Origin: Palleronia sp. THAF1
GTDB taxonomy: Bacteria > Pseudomonadota > Alphaproteobacteria > Rhodobacterales > Rhodobacteraceae
DNA length: 64,000 nt
Direction of reading: 5' to 3'
Assembly: GCF_009363795.1 (NCBI RefSeq)
Contig: NZ_CP045420.1
Coordinates: forward strand, 1,593,001 to 1,657,000
Shown here: positions 32,981-42,268 of the stretch, in pieces
Layout: every line of letters begins with the position of its first letter
How positions within the stretch are numbered: position 1 is the stretch's first letter
The notes under the pieces: model-generated
Told to the model about the DNA's origin: nothing
The model's input: only the letters and a program-made list of their open reading frames with translations
Databases searched by the model: none
Made by a program: the position numbers and the translations under genes

Positions 32981-34267
32981 ATGGCACAGCCTGACACCCG
33001 CTCTTTCCTGTTCCTGCAAGGCCCGCACGGGCCGTTCTTCGGCCAGTTGGGACGGATGGTCTCGGCTGCGGGTGGGCAAGTCTGGCGCGTGGGCTTCAAC
33101 CGCGGCGATCAGGCGTTCTGGCCGGACAAGACATCTTATATCCCCTACAATGGCTCACCCGAGGACTGGCCAGACACCGTGGCAGGCCTGCTGGACGACA
33201 AGGCTATTACCGACATCGTCCTGTACGGCGACACGCGCCCCATCCACGCGCAGGCCGTGGGTATCGCCAAGGCGCGCGGATTGCGGGTCCATGTGTTCGA
33301 GGAAGGCTATCTGCGCCCCTACTGGGTGACGTACGAGCGTGACGGCTCCAACGGGAACTCGGCCCTCATGGACACCGACTTGGCACAGATGCAGACAGCG
33401 CTGGACCGATCCGAGACGGAAACGCCCGAGGCCCCGGCCCATTGGGGCGACATGCGCCAGCACGTCTTTTATGGTGCAGCCTACCATACCTTCGTTCTGC
33501 TGATGAACGGGCGCTACGCGAACTTCCGCCCGCACCGGGCCCAAACGGTGCGCGACGAGTTCCAGCTTTATCTGCGCAAACTTCTGCTCGCCCCGGCGAT
33601 CTGGGCGCAGCGCAAGATCGCCACGTGGCGCGTCAAGACCGGCGGTTTCCCCTATCACCTGGCCCTGCTTCAGCTGGAGCATGACAGCAACTTCCAGCAG
33701 CACTCGCCCTTCACAACCGGCACCGACTTTCTGCGCACCGTGCTGGAAGGTTTCGCCCATGGCGCGCCCGCACACCATCACCTCGTTTTCAAAGCGCACC
33801 CCTTGGAAGACGGTCGCATCGACCAGCGCCGCACGATCCGGCGTATCGCGTCCGAGTTGGGCGTGGCCAAGCGCGTTCACTATGTGCGCGGCGGTAAGTT
33901 GGCGCAGCTTCTGGACCATGCGCGCTCTGCGGTGACAGTGAATTCCACCGCCGCCCAGCAAGTGCTGTGGCGCGGCCTACCGCTCAAGGTGTTTGGGGAT
34001 GCTGTCTACGCCAAGCCGCAGTTCGTTTCGACCCAGCCTCTTGCCGAATTCTTCGAGACGCCCAGCCGCCCGGACGGACGCGCCTACCGCGACTATCGGC
34101 GTTATCTTCTGGAAACCAGCCAGATCCCCGGAAGCTTCTATTCCAGCGCGGGACGGCGGCAATTGCTGCGCCAGGTGGTGGACATGATGCTCGCCCCGCA
34201 TGACCCTTACGAGGCCCTCGCCCGCGGGCAGGCACAGCCGCGCCAGAAACTTCGTGTGGTGAAATAG
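32981..34267 (+). CDS. kpsS: capsule polysaccharide Kdo transferase KpsS
   Basis: This 428-residue protein belongs to the KpsS/LipB capsule family. It begins FLFLQGPHGPFFGQLGRMV and has HVFEEGYLRPYWVTYE, FKAHPLEDGRID and TVNSTAAQQVLWRGLPLKVF, all typical. KpsS adds the first Kdo to the phosphatidylglycerol acceptor on which group 2 capsules are built. It is cytoplasmic, on the inner face of the membrane. It is followed by the export lipoprotein and kpsC genes. Confidence 0.93.
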   Translation: MAQPDTRSFLFLQGPHGPFFGQLGRMVSAAGGQVWRVGFNRGDQAFWPDKTSYIPYNGSPEDWPDTVAGLLDDKAITDIVLYGDTRPIHAQAVGIAKARGLRVHVFEEGYLRPYWVTYERDGSNGNSALMDTDLAQMQTALDRSETETPEAPAHWGDMRQHVFYGAAYHTFVLLMNGRYANFRPHRAQTVRDEFQLYLRKLLLAPAIWAQRKIATWRVKTGGFPYHLALLQLEHDSNFQQHSPFTTGTDFLRTVLEGFAHGAPAHHHLVFKAHPLEDGRIDQRRTIRRIASELGVAKRVHYVRGGKLAQLLDHARSAVTVNSTAAQQVLWRGLPLKVFGDAVYAKPQFVSTQPLAEFFETPSRPDGRAYRDYRRYLLETSQIPGSFYSSAGRRQLLRQVVDMMLAPHDPYEALARGQAQPRQKLRVVK

Positions 34268-34366
34268 CGACACTGCGTCAAAGACGCTGGATTTTAGCGC
34301 GGTCCGTGGTATCGTGAAAAAAAATAAGACGACCCGAGGCAGACATACAGCTCGAGGAGACCGAGC

Positions 34367-35509
34367 GTGATTTTCAAGAATTCGCACTGGGCGAAGTCTA
34401 TCGCCCTGATCGCCTCCGTTGGCGTTCTCAGCTCTTGTGGCTTGCCGCGCGTGGGCCCGAACAAGCGTGAGATTTTCGCAGGATCCGTTCAGCGCGACGG
34501 CGACGCCTTTATCGTGTCCGTCAATCGCCGCGTGACCACGGCCACGGCGGTCTACCCTGCCCTGGGCTTCAGCAGCGCCTTTCTGAACGCAGGCCAACTT
34601 GGGTCCGACACGATCCGCCCCGGCGACGTTCTGGGACTGACGATCTACGAAAACGTCGAGGACGGCCTACTTGTGCCGCAAGGCGCCCCGGCCACCGTTC
34701 TGGACGAGGTTCAGGTCGACGGCGCGGGCTTCATCTTCGTGCCCTACGCGGGCCGTATCCGCGCAGCGGGCAACTCTCCCGAGGCGGTGCGTCGCATAAT
34801 CGCCGAGCAACTTGGCAGCCAGACCCCCGATCCGCAGGTGCTCGTACGCCGCGTCGCGGGTGACGGGGCGACTGTCTCTGTCGTCGGCGGTGTCGGCGGA
34901 CAAGGCGTCTACCCCATCGAACGCCCGACCCGCACCCTGTCGGCAATGCTGGCCCAGGCCGGTGGCTTGGCCATCCCGCAAGAGGTCGCGCAGGTGACCG
35001 TGTCGCGCGGGAACATGCAGGAAAAGGTCTGGTTCGAGGATATCTACACCCATCCGCGCTTCGATATCGCCCTGCGTGACGGCGACCGTATCCTTGTCGA
35101 ACAGGACGCCCGCGCGTTTACCGCGCTTGGCGCGACCGGCGCGCAATCCCGCGTCGATTTCGACCGGCAGACCATTTCCGCCATCGAGGCCATCGCGCTG
35201 GTTGGCGGCCTGTCCACGGCCCTTGCCGATCCCACCGGCGTTTTCGTGTTCCGCAACGAGCCGGAAGAGATCGCAGAACAGGTCCTGGGTCGCAGCGATC
35301 TGACCGGCACGCAGCGCATGGTCTACGTGCTCGACCTGACGCGCCCCACCGGCATGTTCGAAGCACGCGACTTCGCGATCCGCGACGGAGACACCGTATA
35401 CGTCACCGAAGCGCCCTACGTTCAGTGGCAGAAGACACTTTCGGCGCTGACAGGTGCGACCGGCGCGGCGACGACGCTGGCGTCCACCGCGAACGTCACC
35501 GGCAACTGA
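34367..35509 (+). CDS. polysaccharide export outer-membrane lipoprotein (Wza/KpsD-like)
   Basis: This 380-residue protein has a lipoprotein signal peptide with lipobox LSSCG (Cys24). A poly-export domain follows (IRPGDVLGLTIYENVED, then VDGAGFIFVPYAGRIRAAG), then two SLBB-type domains (VSVVGGVGGQGVYPIERPTR and the DRQTISAIEAIALVGGLS region). It forms the outer membrane export channel for capsule. Its place between kpsS and kpsC makes it the KpsD counterpart. It is followed after three bases by kpsC. Confidence 0.9.
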   Translation: MIFKNSHWAKSIALIASVGVLSSCGLPRVGPNKREIFAGSVQRDGDAFIVSVNRRVTTATAVYPALGFSSAFLNAGQLGSDTIRPGDVLGLTIYENVEDGLLVPQGAPATVLDEVQVDGAGFIFVPYAGRIRAAGNSPEAVRRIIAEQLGSQTPDPQVLVRRVAGDGATVSVVGGVGGQGVYPIERPTRTLSAMLAQAGGLAIPQEVAQVTVSRGNMQEKVWFEDIYTHPRFDIALRDGDRILVEQDARAFTALGATGAQSRVDFDRQTISAIEAIALVGGLSTALADPTGVFVFRNEPEEIAEQVLGRSDLTGTQRMVYVLDLTRPTGMFEARDFAIRDGDTVYVTEAPYVQWQKTLSALTGATGAATTLASTANVTGN

Positions 35510-35512
35510 TCC

Positions 35513-37498
35513 ATGCCCGCCCTGCGGGTCTATACTGGCGGCTTCCTGAACCCGCGATTGCGGCGCATTCTGACGCTTGCGGGGTGGTCCGCTCGCACGG
35601 GATGGCCTTCGGGTGATGACTGGATCGGCGTCTGGGGCCGTTCGCCCTACGCCCGACGCGGCGAATGGGTGGCGCACCGCTCCGGGGCGGGGCTTCTGCG
35701 CATCGAAGATGCCTTCCTGCGGTCTCTGCATCCGGGCCGCGCGGGCGAGCCGCCTCTGGGTCTGTTGCTCGACGGGCGCGGCGTTCATTTCGACAGCGGC
35801 GCGCCGTCCGATCTGGAGCATCATCTGGCGACCGCGCCCTTGGATCACACCGACACGCTGGAGCGCGCCCGTCAGCTGGCCGTGCGCCTGAAACGCGCGC
35901 ATCTGACAAAATACAGCGCCGTCGATCCTGCTCTGCCCGTGCCCGATCCCGGCTATGTGCTCGTGGTGGACCAGACGCGTGGCGATGCCTCTATCGCGTA
36001 TTCGGGCGCGTCCGAAGCGATGTTCGCCGAGATGTTGGCCTTCGCACGGATCGAGAACCCCGGCGCGCGGATCGTCATCAAGACCCACCCCGAAACCGCG
36101 CAGGGCTTTCGCGCGGGCCATTTTTCGGATCGCGATCTGGACGGCAAGACGCAGATTGTGGATGCGCCCGTAAGTCCCTGGGCCTTGCTCGACGGCGCGA
36201 CAGCAGTCTACGCAGTCTCGAGCCAGCTGGGGTTCGAAGCGATCCTCGCCGGTCATTGCCCGCGTATCTTCGGCCAGCCTTTCTACGGCGGTTGGGGGCT
36301 GACGCAGGACGAGACCCCCTGCCCCCGCCGGTCACGCAAGCTGACACGCGCGCAACTGATCGCGGGCGCGCTGATCGACTACCCGGTCTGGTACGATCCG
36401 TTCCGCGACGCCCTGTGCGAAGTGGAGACGGTCATCGATATCCTAGAGGCCCAAGCCCGCGCATGGCGCGAAGATCGGCACGGCCACGTGGCTTCCGGGA
36501 TGCGCCTGTGGAAGCGGCGTCCGCTGCAAAAAGTATTCGGATCGGTCGCGCCATTGGTGTTCGAAGATGATCCGGCGAAGGCGTCAGCCAGGGCCCGCGA
36601 CGCGGATCGCGGCCTGCTGGTCTGGGCCGGAAAGGAGACGCCGGATCATACCGGGCGCGTTCTGCGGGTCGAGGATGGGTTTCTGCGCTCACGCGGTCTG
36701 GGCGCGGAATTGGTGCCACCGCTAAGCTTGGTGACCGATGATCTGGGCATATACTACGATCCCACGCGCCCCTCGCGACTGGAACGGCTGATTGCCGAAA
36801 GCAGCACGCTGGGGCCTCTGGACCTTGAACGGGCACGGCGGCTGCGGGAAGGGCTGATCGCGCGTGGATTGTCGAAGTACAATCTGGGCAGCGACGCCGT
36901 TCCCGACCTGCCGAGCGGCCACCGCATCCTTGTGCCCGGACAGGTGGAGGATGACGCATCGATCCGAATGGGCACCACGGAAGTGAATACCAACGCCGCC
37001 CTTCTGGCAAAGGCGCGAGAAGACAATCCGGGCGCGGTGATCCTGTACAAGCCACACCCGGACGTGGAAGCGGGTCTGCGCCCCGGAGCCATCGACGGCG
37101 CGGATGCCGATGTCGTGCTGCGCGGCATCGATCCGGCGGCGCTGTTGTCCGTGGTGAATGAGGTTTGGACAATGACCTCTGCCCTGGGGTTTGAGGCGCT
37201 GTTGCGCGGAATTTCTGTCACGACGCTCGGCCAGCCTTTCTATGCCGGGTGGGGCCTGACCACCGATCTTGGCGGCACGTTCCCGCGCCGGACCACGACC
37301 GTTTCGCTTGACGCGCTGACATATGCCGCGCTGATCGCCTACCCGCGCTACCATGATCCGGTGACGAACGGCCCCTGCCCGGCCGAGGTTGTCGCGGACA
37401 GATTGGCAAACGGCACTGTTCCACGCCCCTCTCCCGCAAACCGCGCCTTGGCAAAGGCGCAGGGGCTTCTGGCCAGTCGCGCGCATCTTTGGCGCTAG
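35513..37498 (+). CDS. kpsC: capsule polysaccharide Kdo transferase KpsC
   Basis: This 661-residue protein contains two tandem glycosyltransferase modules. Each has the signatures YxDxxxPSxLE, SKYN (AHLTKYSA and RGLSKYNLG), KTHPET or YKPHPDVE, VYAVSSQLGFEA or VWTMTSALGFEA, and FGQPFYGGWGLT or LGQPFYAGWGLT. KpsC extends the poly-Kdo linker of group 2 capsules with alternating linkages, one per module. The start lies three bases after the lipoprotein gene. The stop overlaps the convergent photolyase gene by four bases. Confidence 0.94.
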   Translation: MPALRVYTGGFLNPRLRRILTLAGWSARTGWPSGDDWIGVWGRSPYARRGEWVAHRSGAGLLRIEDAFLRSLHPGRAGEPPLGLLLDGRGVHFDSGAPSDLEHHLATAPLDHTDTLERARQLAVRLKRAHLTKYSAVDPALPVPDPGYVLVVDQTRGDASIAYSGASEAMFAEMLAFARIENPGARIVIKTHPETAQGFRAGHFSDRDLDGKTQIVDAPVSPWALLDGATAVYAVSSQLGFEAILAGHCPRIFGQPFYGGWGLTQDETPCPRRSRKLTRAQLIAGALIDYPVWYDPFRDALCEVETVIDILEAQARAWREDRHGHVASGMRLWKRRPLQKVFGSVAPLVFEDDPAKASARARDADRGLLVWAGKETPDHTGRVLRVEDGFLRSRGLGAELVPPLSLVTDDLGIYYDPTRPSRLERLIAESSTLGPLDLERARRLREGLIARGLSKYNLGSDAVPDLPSGHRILVPGQVEDDASIRMGTTEVNTNAALLAKAREDNPGAVILYKPHPDVEAGLRPGAIDGADADVVLRGIDPAALLSVVNEVWTMTSALGFEALLRGISVTTLGQPFYAGWGLTTDLGGTFPRRTTTVSLDALTYAALIAYPRYHDPVTNGPCPAEVVADRLANGTVPRPSPANRALAKAQGLLASRAHLWR

Positions 37499-39018
37499 AC
37501 CAAGGCCCCCTGCGCCATGCGGTTCAGGAAGGTATCGGCTTCATCGCGGATCGTGGTCTGCTTCTCGTCGGACATGCGATCCCACGTCGCATACATCTGG
37601 GCCATGCGGGGGTTCTTCTCGAACTTTTCGCGGTGGCGGTCGAGGAAGTGCCAATACAGCAGGTTGAAGGGGCACGCGCCCTCGCCCGTTTTTTTCTTGG
37701 CGCTGTAGTGGCACCCTTTGCAGTAATCCGACATCTTGTCGATGTAATTGGCGGATGAGACGTAGGGCTTCGAGGCCACGATCCCCCCATCCGCGAATTG
37801 GGTCATGCCGATGACGTTGGCGCTCATTACCCACTCGTAGGCGTCGGCGTAGACGGCCATGTACCAGTCCTGCACCTCTTGCGGGTTCAGGCCGGCCAAA
37901 AGCGCGAAGTTCCCGGTGACCATCAGACGTTGAATGTGATGGGCGTAGGCCTGGGTGCGGGTCTGCTCCACGGTCTTCGAGATACACCGCATCTGCGTGT
38001 CGTCGCCCCAGAAGAAACCGGGCAGACTGCGGTTGTGGTTTAGATCGTTGCGCTTCGCGTAGTCGGAGCCCTCGCGGTAGTAGATGCCGCGCACGTATTC
38101 GCGCCAGCCGATGATCTGACGGATGAAACCTTCGACCGCGTTGATCGGCGCGTCGCCTGCTTTCCAGGCGTCTTCGGCGGCACGACAGGCATCCATTGGA
38201 TCGAGCAGCCCGGAGTTGAGGTAGACCGAAATGATGGAGTGATAGAGGAACTGTTCCTCGCTCATCATTGCGTCTTGGTAGTCCCCGAAATTGGGCAGAG
38301 CGTGCTTGATGAAGCGGGTCAGCGCGCGGGAGGCCTGTTCGCTGTCGGTCCCGAACCAGAAATCGTCGAGGCTGCCGAAGGAGTTTCCGAAACGATTGCC
38401 GACAAGGGTCAGCACCTCTTCCGTCGTCTCATCCGGGGTGAAGCGCATGGGACCGCTAAAGTCGATCTCGCCGGGCGCGGGCTTGCGGTTGTCGTGGTCG
38501 TAGTTCCACTTGCCGCCCGCCGGCTCGTCGCCCTCCATCAGCAGGCCAGTCTTGCGGCGCATCTCGCGGTACCACCACTCCATCCGCAATTCCTTGCGGC
38601 CCTCTGCCCAGCGCTCGAATTCGGCGTGGGTGGCGATGAAGCGGTCATCCTCGATCTGGCGGACGGTCAGGGGGCAGTCGTTCAGCGCCTGGATCAGCCG
38701 CCATTCGCCGGGTTCGGTGGCAATGACCTCGGACACGCCGTGTTCGTCGGCCCGGCGGATCAACTCTCCGGTGATCGACCCGGTGTTCTCGGGGTCGTCA
38801 AGCGTGGTGTAGGCGACCGCCAGCCCCTCTTCGCGCAGACTGGCGGCGAACTTGCGCATGGCTGTGAAAAGAAACGCGATCTTGCGGGGGTGATGGGGGA
38901 CGTAGGTGGCCTCGTCCGAGACTTCCGCCATCACGATCAGATCGCCGTCGCGGTAGTCGCGCAGGGCAGCAACGTTGCGGGTCAGCTGGTCAGCAAGGAC
39001 AAGGATCAGGCGGCTCAC
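37495..39018 (-). CDS. iron-sulfur bacterial cryptochrome/photolyase (FeS-BCP, PhrB-type)
   Basis: This 507-residue protein belongs to the FeS-BCP/CryPro group. It starts LILVLADQLTRNVAALRDY, carries the FAD region ALLAGLNPQEVQDWYMAVYA, and has four cysteines in the positions of the 4Fe-4S cluster: MRCISKT, then DYCKGCHYS and GACPFNLLYW. Members repair (6-4) photoproducts or act as blue-light sensors. It is followed by two overlapping SDR genes upstream on the same strand, a gene set that is probably co-transcribed. Repair activity is inferred from the family. Confidence 0.93.
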   Translation of the reverse strand: MSRLILVLADQLTRNVAALRDYRDGDLIVMAEVSDEATYVPHHPRKIAFLFTAMRKFAASLREEGLAVAYTTLDDPENTGSITGELIRRADEHGVSEVIATEPGEWRLIQALNDCPLTVRQIEDDRFIATHAEFERWAEGRKELRMEWWYREMRRKTGLLMEGDEPAGGKWNYDHDNRKPAPGEIDFSGPMRFTPDETTEEVLTLVGNRFGNSFGSLDDFWFGTDSEQASRALTRFIKHALPNFGDYQDAMMSEEQFLYHSIISVYLNSGLLDPMDACRAAEDAWKAGDAPINAVEGFIRQIIGWREYVRGIYYREGSDYAKRNDLNHNRSLPGFFWGDDTQMRCISKTVEQTRTQAYAHHIQRLMVTGNFALLAGLNPQEVQDWYMAVYADAYEWVMSANVIGMTQFADGGIVASKPYVSSANYIDKMSDYCKGCHYSAKKKTGEGACPFNLLYWHFLDRHREKFEKNPRMAQMYATWDRMSDEKQTTIRDEADTFLNRMAQGALV

Positions 39019-39683
39019 CAGGGGATCTCCTTGCCTGCGTAGTCGAAGAAGCGGCCCGTGTCGTCTGGCGTCAGGCCCTTTATCACTTCCAGCAGCTTGG
39101 CGGCCGATGTGTCGGGCGTGAACTTGTCGTGGTCGGGGTAGTCTTCGGTAAAGCTGGTCGAGACGGTGCCGGGATGCAGGCAGGTCACGATCGCTTCCTT
39201 GCGGTTGCGCGCGATTTCCACCGCCGCGCCATGCAGCAAGGCGTTCAGCGCAGCTTTGGAGGTGCGATAGGAATACCAGCCGCCCAGACGGTTGTCGCCG
39301 ATAGAGCCGACGCGGGCCGACAGCGCGGCGAAAACAAAGCGCTCTTTTCGCGGGATATGCGGCTTGAGGTGCTTCAGGATAAGCGCGGGACCAATTGCGT
39401 TCAGGTGCATCTGGGCGAGCAGTTCCTCGGCATCGAGGTCCGACAGCGATTTTTCGGGCGCATCGCGTGTAGAGGTCAGCGCGCCGGTGGCCACGAAGAC
39501 AAGGTCGAAGGGGTGATCCAATCCATCGAGCGCGTCTTTGATCGACGCCTCGTCCGTAACGTCCAACCCGTCGCCCGAGCGGGACAGGGTTGTCACCTCT
39601 GCGTCGCGGTCCCGCAATTCGGTGGCAATAGCCTGACCGATACCACCCGATGCGCCGATCACCAACGCGCGCTTACTCTGCAT
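39015..39683 (-). CDS. SDR family oxidoreductase (C-factor-like)
   Basis: This 222-residue short-chain dehydrogenase has the nucleotide loop VIGASGGIGQAIA, the catalytic YSYRTSKAAL (Tyr and Lys), and VTCLHPGTVSTSFTEDYPD, typical of CsgA/C-factor-like members. It probably uses NAD(P). It overlaps the photolyase gene by four bases and the upstream SDR gene by 11 bases, which shows one transcript. Substrate unknown. Confidence 0.9.
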   Translation of the reverse strand: MQSKRALVIGASGGIGQAIATELRDRDAEVTTLSRSGDGLDVTDEASIKDALDGLDHPFDLVFVATGALTSTRDAPEKSLSDLDAEELLAQMHLNAIGPALILKHLKPHIPRKERFVFAALSARVGSIGDNRLGGWYSYRTSKAALNALLHGAAVEIARNRKEAIVTCLHPGTVSTSFTEDYPDHDKFTPDTSAAKLLEVIKGLTPDDTGRFFDYAGKEIPW

Positions 39684-40374
39684 AGATCATCTTCCGCGTC
39701 ATGCCCCCGTCGATGGTCAGGACCTGTCCGGTCGTGAACTCTGCCTCAGCTAGGTAGGCCACCGCGCGCGCAATATCCTGCGGCACACCCGCGCGGCCGA
39801 CGGGGTGCTGCGTATGGTCCACGTCCCTCAGTTCCGACGGGTCGCCGGTGACGATCCAGCCGGGTGCGATGGCGTTGACGCGCACGTCGGGCCCAAGGCT
39901 GATGGCCAGCGCATGAGTCAAAGCGACGAGGCCGCCCTTGGTTGCAGCGTAGGCTTCTGTGTTCGGCTCCGACATCTCGGCGCGGGTGGAAGTCATGAAG
40001 ATCAGGTTGCCCTTCGCGGCGCGCAGCTTCGGCGTGGTATGTTTGGCGATCAGGAAGCCGCCCGTCAGATTGGTGCCGATCCAGTCGGTCCAATCGGACA
40101 AAGCCAACTCTTCAACAGGACCGCTGACGGGGCCTGCGAGGCCGGCGTTCGAGACTACAAGATCCAGCGCCTCCAGTCCGGAGACGGCATCGCGTACGGA
40201 GGCCTCTTCCGACACGTCAGCGATCAGGCGGGTCATCCGGTCATGGTCAGGCAGGGCGGCCAGCCCGTCCGCGTCGCGATCAAGCGCGGCGACGTACCAG
40301 CCAAGGTTCAGAAGATGCAGGACGATGCCGCGACCAATGCCGTTCGCGGCGCCTGTGATAAGGGCGTGTTTCAT
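39673..40374 (-). CDS. SDR family oxidoreductase
   Basis: This 233-residue short-chain dehydrogenase has ITGAANGIGRGIV, SNAGLAG, the catalytic YAATKGGL and VRVNAIAPGWIVTG. It ends TTGQVLTIDGGMTR. It resembles classical 3-ketoacyl-reductase-like SDRs. The start MKHALITGA at 40374 was chosen for its position at the first strand. It is the first gene of a three-gene group with the second SDR and the photolyase. Its start region is divergent from the leuA leader. Confidence 0.9.
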   Translation of the reverse strand: MKHALITGAANGIGRGIVLHLLNLGWYVAALDRDADGLAALPDHDRMTRLIADVSEEASVRDAVSGLEALDLVVSNAGLAGPVSGPVEELALSDWTDWIGTNLTGGFLIAKHTTPKLRAAKGNLIFMTSTRAEMSEPNTEAYAATKGGLVALTHALAISLGPDVRVNAIAPGWIVTGDPSELRDVDHTQHPVGRAGVPQDIARAVAYLAEAEFTTGQVLTIDGGMTRKMIYAE

Positions 40375-40465
40375 GGATCGCGACCTATGCCACAGGCCGA
40401 CGGCGTCAAACATTCGCGTGATTTCGGGGGTTCACATCCGCGAACGCCGCGATATGGTCGCGAAC

Positions 40466-40507
40466 ATGATGACGCACCGCGCACTCCTGCTGCTTACCCG
40501 CCTCTGA
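40466..40507 (+). CDS. leuA leader peptide (Leu-rich)
   Basis: This short frame encodes MMTHRALLLLTRL with five Leu in 13 residues, four of them consecutive, and a stop directly in the base of a hairpin 86 bases before leuA. A start four codons earlier (40454) is also possible. Leu codons near the end, a close stop and alternative hairpins are the hallmarks of transcription attenuation of leucine genes. No good ribosome binding site is seen. It is too short for usual gene calling. Confidence 0.72.
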   Translation: MMTHRALLLLTRL

Positions 40508-40551
40508 GCGTGCCCTGCCCGGCGCGCCGCTCAGAGGTGACGCCGCGCCGG
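40501..40551 (+). promoter_or_regulatory. leuA: leuA attenuator region with two exclusive hairpins
   Basis: Stem one pairs CCTCTGAGCG (40501-40510, containing the leader stop codon) with CGCTCAGAGG (40528-40537), a perfect 10-bp match. Stem two pairs CCGGCGCG (40519-40526) with CGCGCCGG (40544-40551). The two cross each other and cannot form together. Ribosome stalling at the Leu codons would cover arm one and free arm two. No T-run follows stem two, so the end step may be Rho-dependent or act on leuA translation. Confidence 0.65.
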
Positions 40552-40592
40552 ACCAAGCAGACAGACTGAAGCGACATCGAAGGACCAATCCC

Positions 40593-42164
40593 ATGAATAC
40601 CGAACACCCGCGCGACCGCGTCGTGATTTTCGACACCACTCTGCGCGACGGTGAGCAATCGCCCGGTGCCACCATGTCCCATGCCGAAAAGCTGGAGATC
40701 GCGGAGCTACTCGACGACATGGGCGTCGATGTGATCGAGGCGGGCTTCCCAATCGCGTCCGAAGGCGACTTCGCCGCCGTCAAAGAGATCGCCGAACGGT
40801 CGAAGGCCGCCGTGATCTGCGGACTGGCGCGGGCAAACATCAAGGATATCGATCGCTGCTGGGAGGCGGTACGCCACGCGGGTCAGCCGCGCATCCATAC
40901 CTTCATCGGCACCTCGCCTCTGCACCGAGCGATCCCCAACCTGACCCAGGACGAGATGGCGGACCGCATCCACGACACCGTGACCCACGCGCGCAACCTG
41001 TGTGACAACGTGCAGTGGTCGCCCATGGACGCCACGCGAACCGAGTGGGATTACCTCAAGCGCACTGTTGAAATCGCGATCAAGGCGGGTGCCACCACGA
41101 TCAACATCCCTGACACTGTCGGCTATACCGCCCCGGTCGAATCCGCTGAATTGATCCGCCGCCTGATCGCGGAAGTGGACGGCGGGCAAGACGTGATCTT
41201 CGCCACGCATTGCCATAACGACCTTGGCATGGCGACGGCCAATAGCCTTGCTGCGGTCGAGGGCGGCGCGCGGCAGATCGAATGTACGATCAACGGTCTG
41301 GGCGAGCGTGCGGGCAATACCGCGCTGGAAGAGGTTGTGATGGCGCTGAAGGTGCGTGGTGACATCATGCCGTTCACCACCGGCATCGACACCACCAAGA
41401 TCATGAACATCTCGCGCCGGGTTGCCACCGTTTCCGGCTTCCCAGTGCAGTTCAACAAGGCCATCGTCGGCAAGAACGCCTTCGCGCACGAATCCGGCAT
41501 CCACCAGGACGGAATGCTGAAGAACGCCGAGACGTTCGAGATCATGCGTCCCGCCGACGTGGGCTTGAAGGACACGTCGCTGGTGATGGGCAAGCACTCT
41601 GGCCGGGCCGCGCTGAAGGACAAGCTGAAGAACCTGGGCTTCGACGTGGCGGACAATCAGCTGCAGGACATCTTCGTGCGGTTCAAGGCGTTGGCCGACC
41701 GCAAGAAAGAGGTGTTCGACGAGGACATCGAGGCACTGGTCCGCGCGCAGGGTGCGGCGGAAGATGCGCTGGAGCTGAAATTCCTGCGCGTGATCTGCGG
41801 CACCGAAGCGCCCCAGTCGGCGGACCTGACGCTTCGCGTGGACGGTGAGGATCATCAGACGACCGCTCAGGGCGACGGTCCGGTCGATGCGACCTTCAAC
41901 GCGATCAAATCGCTGGTCACGCATTCCGCGCGTCTACAGTTGTATCAGGTCAGCGCCGTGACCGAGGGCACAGATGCGCAAGCCACTGTGACCGTTCGGC
42001 TGGAAGAGGAAGGCCGGATCGTCACCGGTCAATCCGCCGACACCGATACCGTCGTGGCCAGCGCCAAGGCCTATATCTCGGCGCTGAACCGGCTGCTGGT
42101 GAAACGGCGCACAACCGCGGCGGGAGTGGATACCAAAACAGTGGGATACCGCGATACTGTCTGA
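40593..42164 (+). CDS. leuA: 2-isopropylmalate synthase LeuA
   Basis: This 523-residue enzyme condenses acetyl-CoA with 2-oxoisovalerate in the first step of leucine synthesis. It has TTLRDGEQSPGATMS (metal and substrate site), ATHCHNDLGMATANS, GLGERAGNTALEEV and NAFAHESGIHQDGMLK. The C-terminal LeuA dimerisation/regulatory domain (from about residue 385) should give leucine feedback inhibition. A Leu-rich leader peptide and two exclusive hairpins precede it. The AAGGA ribosome binding site lies outside both stems. Confidence 0.96.
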   Translation: MNTEHPRDRVVIFDTTLRDGEQSPGATMSHAEKLEIAELLDDMGVDVIEAGFPIASEGDFAAVKEIAERSKAAVICGLARANIKDIDRCWEAVRHAGQPRIHTFIGTSPLHRAIPNLTQDEMADRIHDTVTHARNLCDNVQWSPMDATRTEWDYLKRTVEIAIKAGATTINIPDTVGYTAPVESAELIRRLIAEVDGGQDVIFATHCHNDLGMATANSLAAVEGGARQIECTINGLGERAGNTALEEVVMALKVRGDIMPFTTGIDTTKIMNISRRVATVSGFPVQFNKAIVGKNAFAHESGIHQDGMLKNAETFEIMRPADVGLKDTSLVMGKHSGRAALKDKLKNLGFDVADNQLQDIFVRFKALADRKKEVFDEDIEALVRAQGAAEDALELKFLRVICGTEAPQSADLTLRVDGEDHQTTAQGDGPVDATFNAIKSLVTHSARLQLYQVSAVTEGTDAQATVTVRLEEEGRIVTGQSADTDTVVASAKAYISALNRLLVKRRTTAAGVDTKTVGYRDTV

Positions 42165-42268
42165 ACGTCGGGGGCATTGCGCAGCAAAGTTGCGCATTGC
42201 CCCTTCCCCGATTTATAATTCTGCTTCATGTAAGTCTGTGCTGACAGTTGCTTAATGAGGAACCCGAG

